The translations under genes were made by a program, and so were the position numbers. Shown piece by piece: positions 11,736 to 25,015 of a stretch of DNA of 64,000 nt. Numbering within the stretch: position 1 is the stretch's first letter; each line of letters begins with the position of its first letter. The notes below the pieces were generated by a model. The model did not search any database. It saw only the letters and a program-made list of their open reading frames with translations, and was not told the origin of the DNA. Origin of the DNA: Cardinalis cardinalis (taxonomy: Eukaryota > Chordata > Aves > Passeriformes > Cardinalidae); the NCBI GenBank assembly GCA_014549065.1, contig JACDOX010000031.1:2346686-2410685 (forward strand), read 5' to 3'.

Positions 11736-14700
11736 CTTTTTGGATGGGGACCTTGGGCCATATCCCTCTCACCTGTCTTTGGACACTCATGGTAACCTTC
11801 AGCATTTTGTTCCCTCATGAAGGTAAGCACATCTTTGTTTGTACTGAAGTCAGATCTTTTCCCCGCACAGCCACGTATAAATGCATCTCTGTCAAAACAA
11901 TGCTTTGCTGGATTTAACTCTGAAAACTAATTAGCATTCATAATCCTGGTTATTGGAATAAAGTCTAAGAATGAAACAGAGCAAGACAAGGTAACCTGCA
12001 GTCCTTGCTGAAAAACTGCACCTTCAATAGACAAGGCAGAAGGGTGTGATAACACTCATCATCTGAAGTGATCCACAACTCTCACTTCTGTGTTGGAAGA
12101 CAAAGTTCATGGAAATAGAGGAGAAGAAAAGAGGTGTGGTGGAAAGGAAATCAGGGAAGGAAGAAGGTATGCAAGGAAAGTGTATGCAAGGAAAGAAGTT
12201 GAAAGGATCACCATTTTTCCAATAGGTTGCAAAGTATATTGGGTTAATGTTGGACTTAGTGCATCAGATATAAATCCACAGTGAAATTAAAGCATTAGAA
12301 GATGCAGACAGAAATACCAGAATGATCAAAGACAATTAAAGTCTTGTAAGAATAGCATATCTNTTGACATTTAAATGTCAAAATTATTTTATGACAACAA
12401 GAGTAGCTGTCAAGTGCAAATGCATTGAGATTTCCATTCACCTTTCAAGAAGCAATTTAATCAGTAGTTTTAATATCTTTTCCTTCATAGACAAGGGGTC
12501 TATGTTTTGTTTATAAGGCTTGTAATTCATATTCAAAGTGTCATTTGTACCATGAANCATTTATTTAATAAATTGTGTTAATTTTTAATCCTAGCAAGAT
12601 TAATTTTCTTAGGATCAGGGCTACAGTGGCTAAGCACTCATGGTCTTACTGTGAGATATTTGCTACTCCAAGCAGATTTTCAGCTGAAGTCACAAAGCCC
12701 TGCCATGAAGTCCACTAGCAGGCTGCACTCTGGAGTCCAGCATGGCAATAGCAGTCTGACAGGCATGAAAACCTTGCTGCATGTCTCACCGTGCAGGCAT
12801 CACAGCTAAAAAACCCAGACACAAACACAGTATGCAAACCTTTATATATGTACAGTCCTCTTATTATAACATAATGAATGTACTTTATCTGTATTTGCAG
12901 CTGGTTCAGCTTACTCATAATTATCTGGCTCATTTCTTGTGCATCACACTGAATATATAAATGCAATATCCAGAGAAGTGGCAGAGTGATAAAACACGAA
13001 CATAATTCCTATGAAAACAAAAAAAGTAGAAGGCAATATTACTGCACTGATGAAGATTCCAAGTTGAAGAGCATATATTTTTTGGAACGTTTCTTTCTTT
13101 CTTTTTTCTGAAAGAGGAATAGACATTTGGCTTTAACCCTCCACTGTTATAGCCTGTTTTATTACACACATAAAATATTTTTTCAGTATTTAGATATCTG
13201 AACATTAAGCACCAGATGCCCAACACTCTATATTTTATAGGAAATCTGAATTTTTTTAGTATCTCTGGTGAAATTCAGAAAAAATAAAAGCAGGATTATT
13301 TTTGCAGTTAGTCTAGATAGCAACCTCAAGCCTGTCTCTTGTGTANGGGCTACATTTCCATATGTGATTAAAATGATAGGTGTCTTGTGGTTTATAAAAT
13401 CCAATCCTATTTACTTAGCTGTATTTTAATTAAATGTGCTTTGCAGTCAAACTCTCTGTGGCACTTCTATGAAGAATGCTATAAAACTAAAATGAATGAC
13501 TGCATGTAATATTGGGTACGGATTGCAGAAATGCATTTTAATGTTTTGAAAGTATGCTCATAAAATTTCTCTTGGACAGACTAAAAATTCAAATTTCCTG
13601 AGAAGAAGAAATTTTTTCATTATTTAGCCAGACTGACATACGATTAGTCGTTACAGCCTACCCAGAAAATTAAAAAACTCTTTTATGCCACTATTTCTTC
13701 TCTGAGTTTCAGGAATTTCTACCTTACAGCTGTTTTCATCAACCATAGCAGAGCAGGTTGTAATAAATGAGTCCTCTTCCTGCTCACAGATTTGCAATTA
13801 TGGTGGCCATGTCACAGGAATGAAGGACTTGGGGCACCGGGTGTTTGAATTCTGCCTATTTTTGAACCGTGTGTACATCTTACATCTGGAAACACAAACA
13901 CCCTTAAATTACTAGATGACATCGGATAGGAGATATATAATTATCTGGAAGTATATTCTGTACTTTGCTCTTTTATTGTTCTTATGCCCATGACTGGAAC
14001 ATGCAGAGCCTCAATTTTGATCCCNTTCAGATAATGCCCCTACCAGCACAAAAACAAAAGATGGTCTCTGGCCATAGCAGTATATGATCTCAACAAGAGA
14101 TTATAGAGAGATACAAGGTCATGCTTAGGTTATGCCAGAAGGAATGATGGGCAGTAAAGTAGTCACTCTAAAAATGTACATCNACTTGGGAATGAAGTGG
14201 GCAATAGTGTCCAAAATGACCCTTCCTCTCTAGTGACTATAAAAGGAATCTGGGAATTTGAGAGCCAAATATCCACCTTACAGACATCTAAAATAAGCAA
14301 GGAATCCCAAGGAGTCAGAATAACTATTGTGAATTTTTCCCTGACAATGACAAAGATAAGGCTTAAGGAAGATTTTTGCAGAAAAGAGAGTAAATGAGTG
14401 GTTTGGGGCATATTTACATGGAGCTGATTCAGTAANATTGACACCACACTATGATACCTGGTCAGGCACTTCCCATTAGTGCAATACTGCAATCAATGAC
14501 TTTGCAATGTATTTTTTTTTTAAATACATCATTCAATTTTGTCATCATCTTCTGCAGGAATAAAACAATGCTTTGTATATGGGAGAAACTTTAGCAAGTT
14601 GCAGGAGCAAAATGTACAGCTACTACTGCAAGTACTTCACTTTGTGAGTCAACTTTCATGACTCATTGCAAACCCTGTATTATGCTGCAGCTGGGAGCAG

Positions 14701-17700
14701 TGAGCGTAAGGTTCATACTCTTTCTGGTGGCCTCTTTCCTTTCTAAACCACAATTTTCTGTGTGATCCTGTATATGTCTGTGGTATGTCAACCACACAGA
14801 GAACTAAGCCCACTGTTTACCCTAGGTTGCTTGTCCCCCTGAATACTTGTTGCAAGTGCAGTCAAAGATTGTATTACNGTNTGATAATAGTTCATGCTCA
14901 TACAATGTAAAATGATAAGCACGGTGGGACTGATGAAGATGCAGCAACATTCACCATCTTAAATTTGCCTCTTTCTAGGCTGCTTGGTGCTTTGAGCCTC
15001 ACCTGCAGCTGTGACAGTAGCTCATAGGACAAACAGAGAATGTGTGGATCAGGCAGCAGCTCGTTTAGGCCTATTTTCCGCCCCTACAGTATAGTTAAGT
15101 ACACAGTCTTTTGCTGCTTGTCTGGATATCTGCTTTTATCACAGATCTTCACTTGCAGAATAGGAATCATACCAGCTTCTTTGTCACCTTCCTTTGCTAT
15201 CCGGGATTACCAAAAGAGAAAAAAATTTGCACACAAATACTTCAGTGGGTGTTGAGAAACACCTTCGATGATTTTCTGTGTGTTTTTAGAAGCTGCAGCT
15301 CCTCCTGTTAGTTTTAGCATTAAAGCAGCAAAATACTAAAGNTGAAGAAGGAAACTGTGTTCTCTGTTGTTAACCAAAGTGTATGCGCTTCACTATTACA
15401 GTTGTGATAAGCATTGTAGTATAACAANTGAAATTACCCATTTACTGCACTTTAAATTTCCACACTACATCCAAATAGTGCAGTATGGGACAGTGTAAAG
15501 TCATGAGGGAAATGGTATAGCTGTTGCAGAGCCGTATTTTTAAAAATAGCAGACCACATGCTACTAATCGCAGGAGAGGTGAAAATTTCTTAGCACACAT
15601 TTTTAACATGTTCAGGTCATTGTGCAGGCACTGCTTGAGCTGCATGCTTGTTCTTAGTCAGATTTTAAAACTGAAAGTATTTTTACTTGTTGCATCATGC
15701 TGTCTTATAAAGAAAGCAGTGAATTTTGACAGTATTAAATTTTGTGGCTTAAGGGGATAAACAGAAGATGAATGTCCAGCCAAAAGGGAGAGACAGGGAG
15801 AGCTCTGCCTGTTTTCCATTGATGAACAAGGGGATGCTGGTCAAAAGAAGGCAGCCTTTGAAGGATAAGCTTCTGCTCTACTAACAGCATTCTTCTCTCA
15901 ATAAATAGGCCAGTATTTAATTGTCAAGGATAGTGAAGAATACAAATTTAATCTTTCATTATCTTGTTCTGCACATTCTAGTTAATTTTGCACTTGGATG
16001 GGTTTCAAAGGATTGTGAATGGGTGAATCTTCTGCAGTTGTCTTTTGTAATGTTGCATTACCAGTGCTCTTTCCAGGAAAAACATAGCATCCCACTGAGT
16101 CACAAGAAATGCTCAATGCAAGAATAACAATGTTCTGTTTTAGAAAAGTACTCTCATAACAGATTGAAAATGGCACAATATTGACGAGCTATGTGAAGGC
16201 CCTTGCTTATATGCTCAGCTGACAAAAACTGTGGCTCTTCTACTGAATAGAGCTGGACAGAACAGGAAATCAGAGTCTGTTCTGTGATGACATTCTTTAG
16301 CTACTGATCATAAATTTAAGTTCACTTTCAGATATCCAATAATAAACAGCCAAATATTTCTGACTCCTGATATTTGCAGATACTACAGCAATAAAATCCT
16401 GCAATATGCTGCAATGTCAACATAATAAAATCGTTTCAATCTCCTTGGTTTCTTTCACCATTGAACTTTGAAGAAGAGCTAGCTACAGCATGNGACATGT
16501 AACATCTCTATTGCTTAAGGTTGGTATGTCATTACTGATTGTTACATTCCAAAAAGCTTGGTACCAGTCCCTGCCACATATAAAGAAATAGTGGCTTATA
16601 AAGCTCAATATTATAGTGTGGGATTTTTCCTGGTTTTTTATCTGTTTTCTGTAACTTAATACAATTGTAGGGTACTTAATGAATGGGGGANATTTGAGGC
16701 AAATGGTTTTATCAGTTCAGTTCCTTCTGGTGTGCCATTTAGGGACAGGAATCAGAATTNGTCCGCCTGGTGTCTGGATGTGATTAGATGCCTCCACAGC
16801 TGAGCTCTCACCATCAGTGCTGATGGTTGGCACCATCGGTGGAGAGGAGCATTTCTGCAGCCTCATGGAGAAACAGCTGGACAGTGGTGCAGGACACAGN
16901 GTCTCTTTAGCCAACTCAGTCACCCCTGAGGGCCGGAAAGGAGCGGGAAAGGGACAGAAAGAACAGTTTGGANGGAATAAAGGAAAGGTCAGGAGCAATA
17001 GACTGGGTTTTTAGGCAGGGGATCTAGAACAGGAAAAATACAAACTACTNACATACTTCCCACTGCAAGGAGTATGTGCAGAAAGCTTCCTCCCTTTCGT
17101 TTCCTTCCCCTTCCAAAACAAATTTCAGCTACCATTTGCCTCCATTTGTCTGTGCTCAGCTGCCAGGCCAGAGACTCCAGCTGAGCATTGTATATCCTGC
17201 AGCATTAGTGAGACTGAGCAACTTCAGACGTGCTGCCTCTCCTCTTCTCGGCAGAGCAAGTGACACTGTCTATCCATCAGCCACACTCCCCAGCTGTGAC
17301 TTAGCCTGCCCTCATTGCACACTCTCTTACAATCAATCTGCTGGGTATTGTATGCCCTTATTGTAGTTACAGCACTATGTTTCCTATATCCACACAGTTT
17401 ATTTCGTCTTCTGTTCCTATAAAAAATACTTATCTCCTTAATTCAATGTNGGCAAAATCACTCAATTTCTCTCAGTTCTTCCATTTTGTTGCTGGTATTT
17501 ATCTTGTCATGTTCTGGTAGCAAAACACATTTACTAGCAGCAGTTGCAAGAATTATAAATGGGTTTCTTGCTTAGCTTAATTTCATCAAATCNGGAGGCT
17601 TGGTGGTACTTTCATAACAGGAATTTGCAGGGATACAACAGTGAAATAACTCCTGCGTCAGTTTGTTCATATCAGGGCAGAAGTTTTTCTCTGTGAGAGA

Positions 17701-19410
17701 CTCTCAGGGGAAATTAGGAGGAATACAGAGGAGATAGGCAGTGAAAAAATAGGCATATAACTTACTGATTCCCAGGCACTCTGCTGAAATACGAGCTACT
17801 TCTTTTTGCNCCAGAGGGAACTGTGCTGAGAAATACCTTCATAAGCTCATTGTTTCACTCACTGATTTGACAAAACAGACTGAAAAATTACATTTGGTGC
17901 CTGATTCTTCAAACTGTTATGCAGATGCTTAATTACAGGTGATTGCAAGAGCNCTGGTGACTCAAGCTCATGTGTCTGTTAAGTCCTTCAGTATTAAGAC
18001 CATGGGTACATAATGCTACATTCTCTAATTATGCCACTAGAAGTGGAGGTCAGTCTATCCATTAAATTATCACAATCAAACTGTTCTAATCGGTATTACA
18101 TTATTTAATCAATAAGAATAAAAAAGTATACATTTTTAAACATAAGAGATCATATGCTACAAAAAGCTTGCATGGTTGTTTCTTGTAGAGGAAACTTAGG
18201 ATATCCAAAATCCATACAAGATAGAGCAAGGACACAAGAATCAAAGCAGGACACAAGGATCAAAGAAGGACTTTGCTGTTTTTTCAAAGTAAAAATCAAT
18301 TGTCGGATACAGCTGTGAGGACCACAAGATCACAAAATATATTTGAGTTAGATGCCAGACAGCTATAAAAGCTTTTTGGAATTCATGGACATCCCAGGGC
18401 TTCTTACAACAGTCTGTTTAGAGTTGTTTTTTTCCTTTTTTCAGCACCAAAATAAGCCTGACAAAACCAAACAGGCTGTAATGTCATCCCTGCTAGTACT
18501 GCAGCATAATGCTCTAAGATTGAATAGATTAACTTAAATTGAAACATTTTTTGGCATCATAACAGAGCCATTATGGGATATTTGGTTACCATAGAAATGC
18601 AGGTAATGAAAGAAGCCCTGTCACTAAATCATGAAACATGAAATAGATTAATACAGACATCAGAAACAAAGCCTCATATATTACTACATTAAAGGACTGA
18701 TCTCACTGACACACCACTGTGTCTGGCATGTAAACTCTCAATTTACTGATTGTACAAATCTAAGAAACAGTCTGTACCTAGATGTCACTCAAATGAAAAA
18801 GTCTTTGTTCAATTTTTGGAAACAAAAATAAGTTTTAAGAAATTGCTGCTATATATTTGTTGCTCCCCCAAGTTAAACAAATATCTTTAAATAAGAAAAT
18901 AGTACTTCCTAAAAGGCAACATTTGATAAAGAGGGCAGCACCACAACATCTACAGCAGCACTTAGTCAGAATCTGTAATTGCTAGAAAGAGTTGTTTTTC
19001 CAGCACATCTATTTTCTGAGTTTTGAGGTTAAATACCATTATGTTGTTACTATTTTTTCCTCAAGGTAAATAAGAAGTTCTTTGCCTTTATCAAACAGCT
19101 TTGTCAACAACTATAAAAACAAGTTTCTACTCTGCTAGAGCACATTGAAAAAGATCAGCCTCTACAGCCACTATCCAAAAGATGAAACCCTGTGTGCAGA
19201 TCTGTGCGGTGAGGCAGGGGTGTGTGTACTTGTGTTTTCTTTTTCCCTTGCACAAAATTTAGCATCAGCACCGACATGAGAAAATTTAAAACTCCGAATC
19301 TTCAACAAAATTGCACATGTACAAAACTGTCCCCTTCAACTTTAATATCTGCCATTCTCAGCCTATCCTTCTCATTCCTCATTCTTCCTTCTCTTCCCCA
19401 TTTTTCCTCC
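11736..19410. other. Long unannotated stretch
   Basis: About 7.7 kb in which I recognise no gene, RNA or transposon. A small direct repeat of GTATGCAAGGAAA sits near 12164-12196. The region 17076-17366 is GC-richer with a 96-codon plus-strand frame that matches nothing I know. The remainder is AT-rich single-copy-looking sequence. Confidence 0.45.
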
Positions 19411-19444
19411 TGATATCCCTTGCACACTGATATCCCTTGCACAC
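19411..19444. repeat. 17-bp tandem duplication
   Basis: TGATATCCCTTGCACAC occurs twice head to tail with no mismatch, and the start of a third unit (TGA) follows. This is a recent replication-slippage-type duplication. Confidence 0.9.
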
Positions 19445-20407
19445 TGACTTGCCTGCTTTGACAAAGAGGTTAGCCAGTATAAACTAAAAACCTTCTTGTA
19501 ACCTCTGCTCTAATAATTTCAACCATATTTGCTTGGAATTAAGTTCTTCGTTACTGGATATGTTGCCAGTTAGGGAACACAGTGTGCTGCTAGCTAAAGT
19601 TCATTACAGCAACATGAAATACAGCAATCATGACTTGAGAAAGAGAGTGAAGAACGAGGAAAGATGCAATCTAATAACTTTGGTATTTACCCAAGCCTTA
19701 ACAATCTGACACCTAACACACAAATTGGAGTTCTACACATTGGAGGACAGGGACCTTATCCAAAGANAAGGTTGTGAGGCACAGAGCATTTATTTCATAC
19801 ACAACTGTCCTTTGAAGGGGATTGACAGCTTTATCATGCCACTTGAGAAGAGGGTCTGGGTTTGAGCTGCTGCTTTTTCAGGACTAGAGAATTTAGAAAA
19901 TATTTGTTTCTGTATTGTAGTCNCACTTCAGCCACCCTCCACTAACAGAAGTTAACAGCAATATGTTAATACTCCTTGTTTCTGATTCTATTATTTCATA
20001 GTTATAAGAACGATTAAGGGAAAAATTAGTCTACAGTAAAGCTGTTAATTATACTCTCAACTTCCACCCTACTCTTGAAACATGACAACTGGTGTAATGT
20101 ATCCACCTTGCAGGCAAAAAGGAACCAAAAAACTCCAACATATCACTAACCAAAAAAAACCCAACACCCCCCCCCTCCCCCGCCAGCCCCAAATCCCTCT
20201 CAAATGCAGACTAATTCCTTTTTTCCCAATAAGAATCTTATAGAACAGGAGATATCATCAAGCAATTGAAATAAGAAAGTTTATACCATATGTGTCTGAA
20301 TAGCTGACATGTTTAGAGAGACCAGAAAGGTTGAATTTATTGATCTTCTATGTAATGATGATCCAATGTCAAAAGAAGGAGAGACTACAAGATTCATTGA
20401 GTCCAGT
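19445..20407. other. Unannotated sequence with a poly-C tract
   Basis: No gene is recognised. At about 20149-20192 there is an A run followed by a C-rich tract (CACCCCCCCCCTCCCCC), which could form unusual structure and is error-prone in sequencing. The rest is unremarkable. Confidence 0.5.
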
Positions 20408-20952
20408 TGGATTGGTGTCCATTTTCTTTATAGCACCCCATTTTGGATTTGGATTGTGACTGGAACAGAGTCAATGAGACACCAGTGTTTTGGCTGTTGC
20501 TGAGCAGTGCTTGTCCAGCACCAGGGTTAAATTTTTCCCCTCTGCCCCAGCAAGGAGGTTAGGGGGAGCACAACACTCTGGGAGTAGACACAGCTGAGCC
20601 AGCTGACCACTGAGCAAAGGGATATTCCATGCTTTTTAATGGTATGCTCAGACATGAAAGCTCAGGAGAAGGAGGACGATGCAGGGACAATTGTGATTAT
20701 GGTAGTTGTCTTTCCAATAGGCGTTACATTGCTGAGGCAGCGCCTTCAGGGAAGGGGCCAATGGGATTTCATCTCTCTGCCTATGGAAAGCAGGAAATGA
20801 ATGCCCTGTTTTGCTGTGCTTGCATGGCTTTGCTTCACCTATTAAATGCCTTTATCTTGAGCAGTCTTCCTGCTTTTGCTCTTGTGATTCTCTATCCCAT
20901 CCTGCTGGGGCATGACTGAGTGACTGGCTGGGGCCAGGACTTACCCACCACA
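20408..20952 (+). mobile_element. Bird ERV solo LTR (family shared with 45052)
   Basis: This matches a common bird LTR that I recognise by its phrases: TTTTGGCTGTTGCTGAGCAG (20490-20509), CAGCTGAGCCAGCTGACC, AAAGGGATATTCCATGC, a degraded TATA area near 20640-20670, ATTAAATGCCTTTATCTTGA (20841-20860), and the U5-like end GGCTGGGGCCAGGACTTACC. It opens with TGGATTG and ends with ACCACA, so TG...CA ends are plausible. I could not find a matching target duplication, so the ends are uncertain by several bases. No internal retroviral sequence adjoins it, so it is a solo LTR or a decayed one. A 17-base T run lies 41 bp downstream. Confidence 0.8.
20841..20846 (+). promoter_or_regulatory. Degenerate polyadenylation signal in LTR
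   Basis: ATTAAA occupies the place where this LTR family carries its poly(A) signal, just before CTTTATCTTGA. ATTAAA is the commonest natural variant of AATAAA. Activity is unknown. Confidence 0.45.
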
Positions 20953-21720
20953 AGAATACAGAAGGGGATGAAACTGAGGCTCCAAGACAATATTTTTTTT
21001 TTTTTTTTTCTGATGAAAGGAGACAAATCCCAAGGCTGAAAAGGGCATGTAAGAGCTCACATTAAAAACAGACTCTGTTCCATGAGTACTGTCAAAAGTG
21101 ACTTCCACCACATTTTTTCTGTATGGATAGCAACNGAGATGACACCAGACTTCTCCTATGAAACAGGATTTAGAAACTCTGTAATTTTCCNTTTTAGAAG
21201 TCCTAGAAATATTTCTGTATTTTGTAAAGGATATCCTGAATTATTGATGAAATATTATTTCAGCAATGTTCTTGATGGCTTTTTTAATACTGTTTAAAAC
21301 CTCTCTGTGGTCAGATTTTTCTTCAGCAAATTAAAGAAGAAGCTGGCTCATAGTTCACCTAATAAATATACATAAAACTTCTCTTCACGTCTATAAAATC
21401 GAATTGTGGTGAAAGCTCATATTTTAAAACATTCAGTTTTTCTCTCTATTGATCCAAAGAAAATCCTTTACAAATTGACTGTCATTCTACTCTGATATCC
21501 TTAGGTGATGACTTATAAGTAATTCTGGTCAGTTGAGTATTAGAAGAACTACTGTATTAGCTGGTTTTGTAAATATTTTTGCACAAAAGACATTTGTAAC
21601 CTGCACAACCCAATTACTACACCAAAGCAAGAATTGCAAGGCAAGGAATCACTGCAAAGTGCTACAGGGCACAAAGATGTGCCTGTCTCTGTGGGCAGAG
21701 GCAGCCCCATACGGGCACTC
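20953..21720. other. Unannotated spacer with a T17 run
   Basis: It contains a homopolymer of 17 T at 20993-21009 and otherwise AT-rich sequence. No gene or element is recognised. Confidence 0.5.
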
Positions 21721-21965
21721 CATAGANTCACAGAATCAAAGTGAATCAGAAGGGACCTTAAAGATCATTTCGTTCCCAATTCCCCACCATGGGCAGGTAT
21801 GCCACCCACCAGATCACATTGCTCAGGGCCCCATCCAAACAGGCTTTGAAAACCTTCAAGTATACGGAACCCCCAACTTTGGACAACCTGTTCCAGTGGC
21901 TCAACACCCTCACAGTAAAGAACATCTTCCTAACATCTGGTCTAAACCTGACATCAAATTCCTGT
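21721..21965 (-). mobile_element. CR1: CR1 LINE 3' fragment, antisense
   Basis: The plus strand begins with CATAGANTCACAGAATC, the reverse complement of the CR1 3' terminal repeat, and continues with AGAAGGGACCTTAAAGATCA and CCTGTTCCAGTGGCTCAACA. On the minus strand the frame around 21840-21930 reads like VRVLSHWNRLSKVGG, the decayed end of CR1 ORF2. Similarity fades past about 21965, so the copy is 5'-truncated. It differs in subfamily from the copy at 4953 (different 3' UTR wording). Confidence 0.9.
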
Positions 21966-22211
21966 GAGACCACATGCTCCCTTGCTTGGGTCCTGGGGAT
22001 GGCAAAGGAGACCAGAACAGGGGAGAGGAAANGACCAGACACTTGAAATAGAAGCAATTTGAAACCTTAAAAAAGCAAATCCAAGATCTGGGATCATATT
22101 TTCTAGACTGAGCAACTGTGTTTACATTGCAGGCCACTACTTCATGTGTATGGATAAACATGAGCCACAGATACATGCAGCTTTCTTCTCCCCCTGCACA
22201 TAGCTGAAAGT

Positions 22212-22235
22212 GCTTTCAAAGCAGCTTTCAAAGCA
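22212..22235. repeat. Perfect 12-bp tandem duplication
   Basis: GCTTTCAAAGCA occurs twice head to tail without mismatch. Each unit is partly self-complementary (GCTTT...AAAGC), so the pair can also fold. Confidence 0.85.
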
Positions 22236-22293
22236 TTCTGTGACCAGTAAATAAATTTGTCAACCCTCTGCCATTTGGAATGTAAGTATAGTT

Positions 22294-22370
22294 TACCCTG
22301 AGGTAGGGTACCCTAATGTACCTACCTAATATACCCTCAGCTAGCCTAATGTAGCTGCATTTAGGCTAAA
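22294..22370. repeat. Cluster of CTAATGTA/TACCCT motifs
   Basis: Within 77 bp the words TACCCT, CCTAATGTA and CCTAATATA recur, and CTGAGG near 22299 can pair with CCTCAG near 22335. It reads like a small decayed tandem or palindromic repeat. No family is recognised. Confidence 0.5.
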
Positions 22371-23204
22371 AAGCAGCATGGAGATCCTGAAGCTGAGGAG
22401 TACACACCCATTTTTAGCCTTTCACAGTGCAGTGTGCTAGCACAGCAGCAGGGGAGGGGAGATGCAACTTCTGTAATTTCACATTTATTTATTTTAAACC
22501 ACACTGATAATAGCTAAATGAAAAGTAAAAAAATGTCATAAGGACCTTCTTGACTTCAGCAGAAATTGTAATCAGCAGCATCCCACAGCTTAAAACTTCC
22601 ATTCCTGCTGTCCCCAGATCAGCTGCTTCTTCTCAGTTTCTTTGAGGAGCTGACTACATTGCAGCAGTAAATTTCACCAGCTGGATGGGGAAAAAAATGG
22701 AGAATTCCTTCCACACAAAAATTACAATTGAGCACAATTGTGCCATAGAGGCAAGGCAGGAGGGAACAGTACAAATGCCCATTTTCATATTCCCATGCAC
22801 CTAAATATATCATAGCTTCCCTACAAAAGCCTCTCATGAGAAGTTTCTGTTTATTACAGCAGCAAACAGCACAGTAAAAAATACTGGCTGTAGGCTGCCA
22901 TCTGCNGGGTTTTGTGATGAAAGGTCACTTGCCAGCAGATTTTGGCAGGTTCTGCCTTAACGCTGCAAACAGCATATCAAATCCTCACCCATGGAAGGCT
23001 GGGGGAATCCCTTGCCCACCAGTGGCATCCNATGAAGTTTCTGGAAGCCAGCGGATTTTCTGAACCTGACTTGCAGCTCCCCAGAACACTTTAAAAGGAC
23101 ACTGCTTTGCATAGATATTGTTTCTGTATTGACACTAATTTTAAATTAATATATTTCAATGCTCCCAGTCAGGTTATGAATCTTTCAGCCACACAAATAC
23201 ACGA

Positions 23205-23224
23205 ACACACACACACACACACAC
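23205..23224. repeat. (AC)n microsatellite
   Basis: About ten uninterrupted AC units, preceded by imperfect ones (ACACAAATACACGAAC) and followed by ATATGT. It is likely polymorphic in length. Confidence 0.95.
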
Positions 23225-24454
23225 ATATGTGAAATCCTCTTTGAAGCCATGTTAATATGCAAATTCTAGTTTTTGTCTAACTTCATGTCGTGTACAACCT
23301 GTACATTGNTTTCTTGCCATAGGATTATAGTTTTATTTTCACCAGTTGACATACCCTAAAGGTTCTACATCTGNGCTCTAAACATCATTTAATGACTTAT
23401 TACAGCTCAGAACACAACCATTTTATTGAGTTCAATGGCAGCACGTAAGTTAAATGAACCTGTGCTGATGAAGAGATATTGGGTCTTTTATTTAGCTGAC
23501 ATTTATGCAAACATGTGCGAGACAAGCACTCGTAAAATATTCTAGAAATAAAATCCAGGCTTGTGTGAATCANTACTATTTTTGCCTGACTTCACTGGGT
23601 TCAAGATTTCAAGCAATATATCTTGGTGTTGGTACACAAATTCCTCAGCCTGCAATGAGCTCCACATATTCTCTAGTGAGTTCAGATTGAGGATAGGGCC
23701 ACTAGTTTTGCAATGGAAAATAGAGGACATGGAACTCTCACCATATTGACCATATTCTCAGAAAAATTCTCGAGTATCATTCCAGTTGTAGTGTGTACCT
23801 CCATCTTGTGGCTGTTACTTTTCAGAGACAGTCTTATCAATACTTCAAATTTTCATTTGAATTTTCACCAGCTTTTTAAAAAGTCTCATGAGCCCCTGTT
23901 GCAAGCCAGTTAAACTTTCTTTGTTCCAAAAGATACACAGCAGAGTAACTGACTATCAAATGAGCCAACAACACAGTTGAATTTTGCAATAATTGAGCCT
24001 CACAATCATGATGCTGTAATCAAGAGGAAATTTGTCAAATTAACAGAACTTATACTAACTTACTTTTGTGTTCTCTACAGCTCTTTGCAGAATGGATATA
24101 ATTCTTTATAATATGAAAGGGTCTTCCCTTGCTTTCTGGCTTGAGTGTTCTAATGGATCTCAGCGGAAAGTATAGAAGTTGGTGGTATTATTATGTACAT
24201 GTATNTGTAAGTAGATGTTTTCATTTGCATGCACATATTTTGCAATTTCTCAGAAAAAGAGAATAGAGTTTCAAATGGAGTTTTTGGAAACTAACAGCAT
24301 TGTGAAATTTCCTGTGGCTTTCAGCATACACCAAATAAGAGTCTTCAAGGACTTACGCAATCTCTGCTGGAGCCAACTTCTTAGTTCTACTGTCTCTTCT
24401 TAAATGCATCAAATTGATTTAAATTTAACATTACTCTTCTCAATTGTTTGAGCT

Positions 24455-24880
24455 GACAGGAGTCTCCTGAAGTTCAGCCAAAAGATAAATACAGAGTCCT
24501 GCATGTGGGATGGGATAACCTCATGTGTCAGGGCAGACTAGAGATCAGCTTTGAAGGAAATGACCCCATGATTCNGCTGGAAGGTTGGAACATGACCCAC
24601 CAATGAACCTTTGCACCACACCAAGGCGTCCTGGCTATATTAGAAGAAGTTAGTCCAGGTTAAAGGAAGAGATTGTATTCAGCACCTGTGAGACAATACC
24701 TGAAATACTGCGTCCAGTTTTGGACTCCACAAAAGAAGACACTGACATGAAGGTAAAAGTGCAACAGAGGCCACCAGGCAGCTTTGTGGCTGGATAAGAT
24801 GATGNAGAAGGAGGTCATGTCAGGTCTGAGCATGTTCAGCCTGCAGAAGGGAGGACTATTGGTGGGGATATCTTGCTGCT
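24455..24880 (+). mobile_element. CR1: Older CR1, left part (interrupted)
   Basis: Sense-orientation CR1 with many substitutions. It carries GAAGTTCAGCCAAAAGATAA, GAGTCCTGCATGTGGGATG, TACTGCGTCCAGTTTTGGAC (24709-24728) and GAGCATGTTCAGCCTGCAGA (24826-24845), matching the C-terminal part of CR1 ORF2. The reading frame is thoroughly broken. The match stops at about 24880 in AT-rich sequence. The continuation of the same element resumes at about 26085, on the far side of a younger CR1, so this is the left half of a split copy. Confidence 0.85.
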
Positions 24881-25014
24881 GATATATAATAATAACACAA
24901 TANCAATATATATATTAAAAAACCATATGTATATATAATATATTATATATTATTGTTATATATTATATATGTTATATTTTATATACATTATATACATTAT
25001 TTTATTTATATATN
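24881..25014. repeat. AT-rich (TA)n-like tract, left of inserted CR1
   Basis: Nearly pure A and T in TATATA, TATATT and TTATAT units, with a CCATATG break. It lies exactly between the older CR1 and the 5' end of the younger one. It may be an expanded target sequence or sequence gained at 5' truncation. It can form hairpins. Confidence 0.85.
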
Positions 25015-25015
25015 A

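Larger units (their letters stand above)
21966..24454. other. Unannotated sequence with small repeats
   Basis: No gene is recognised. The smaller items inside (12-bp tandem, repeated CTAATGTA block, AC microsatellite) are listed separately. Between them the sequence is ordinary and AT-rich. Confidence 0.45.
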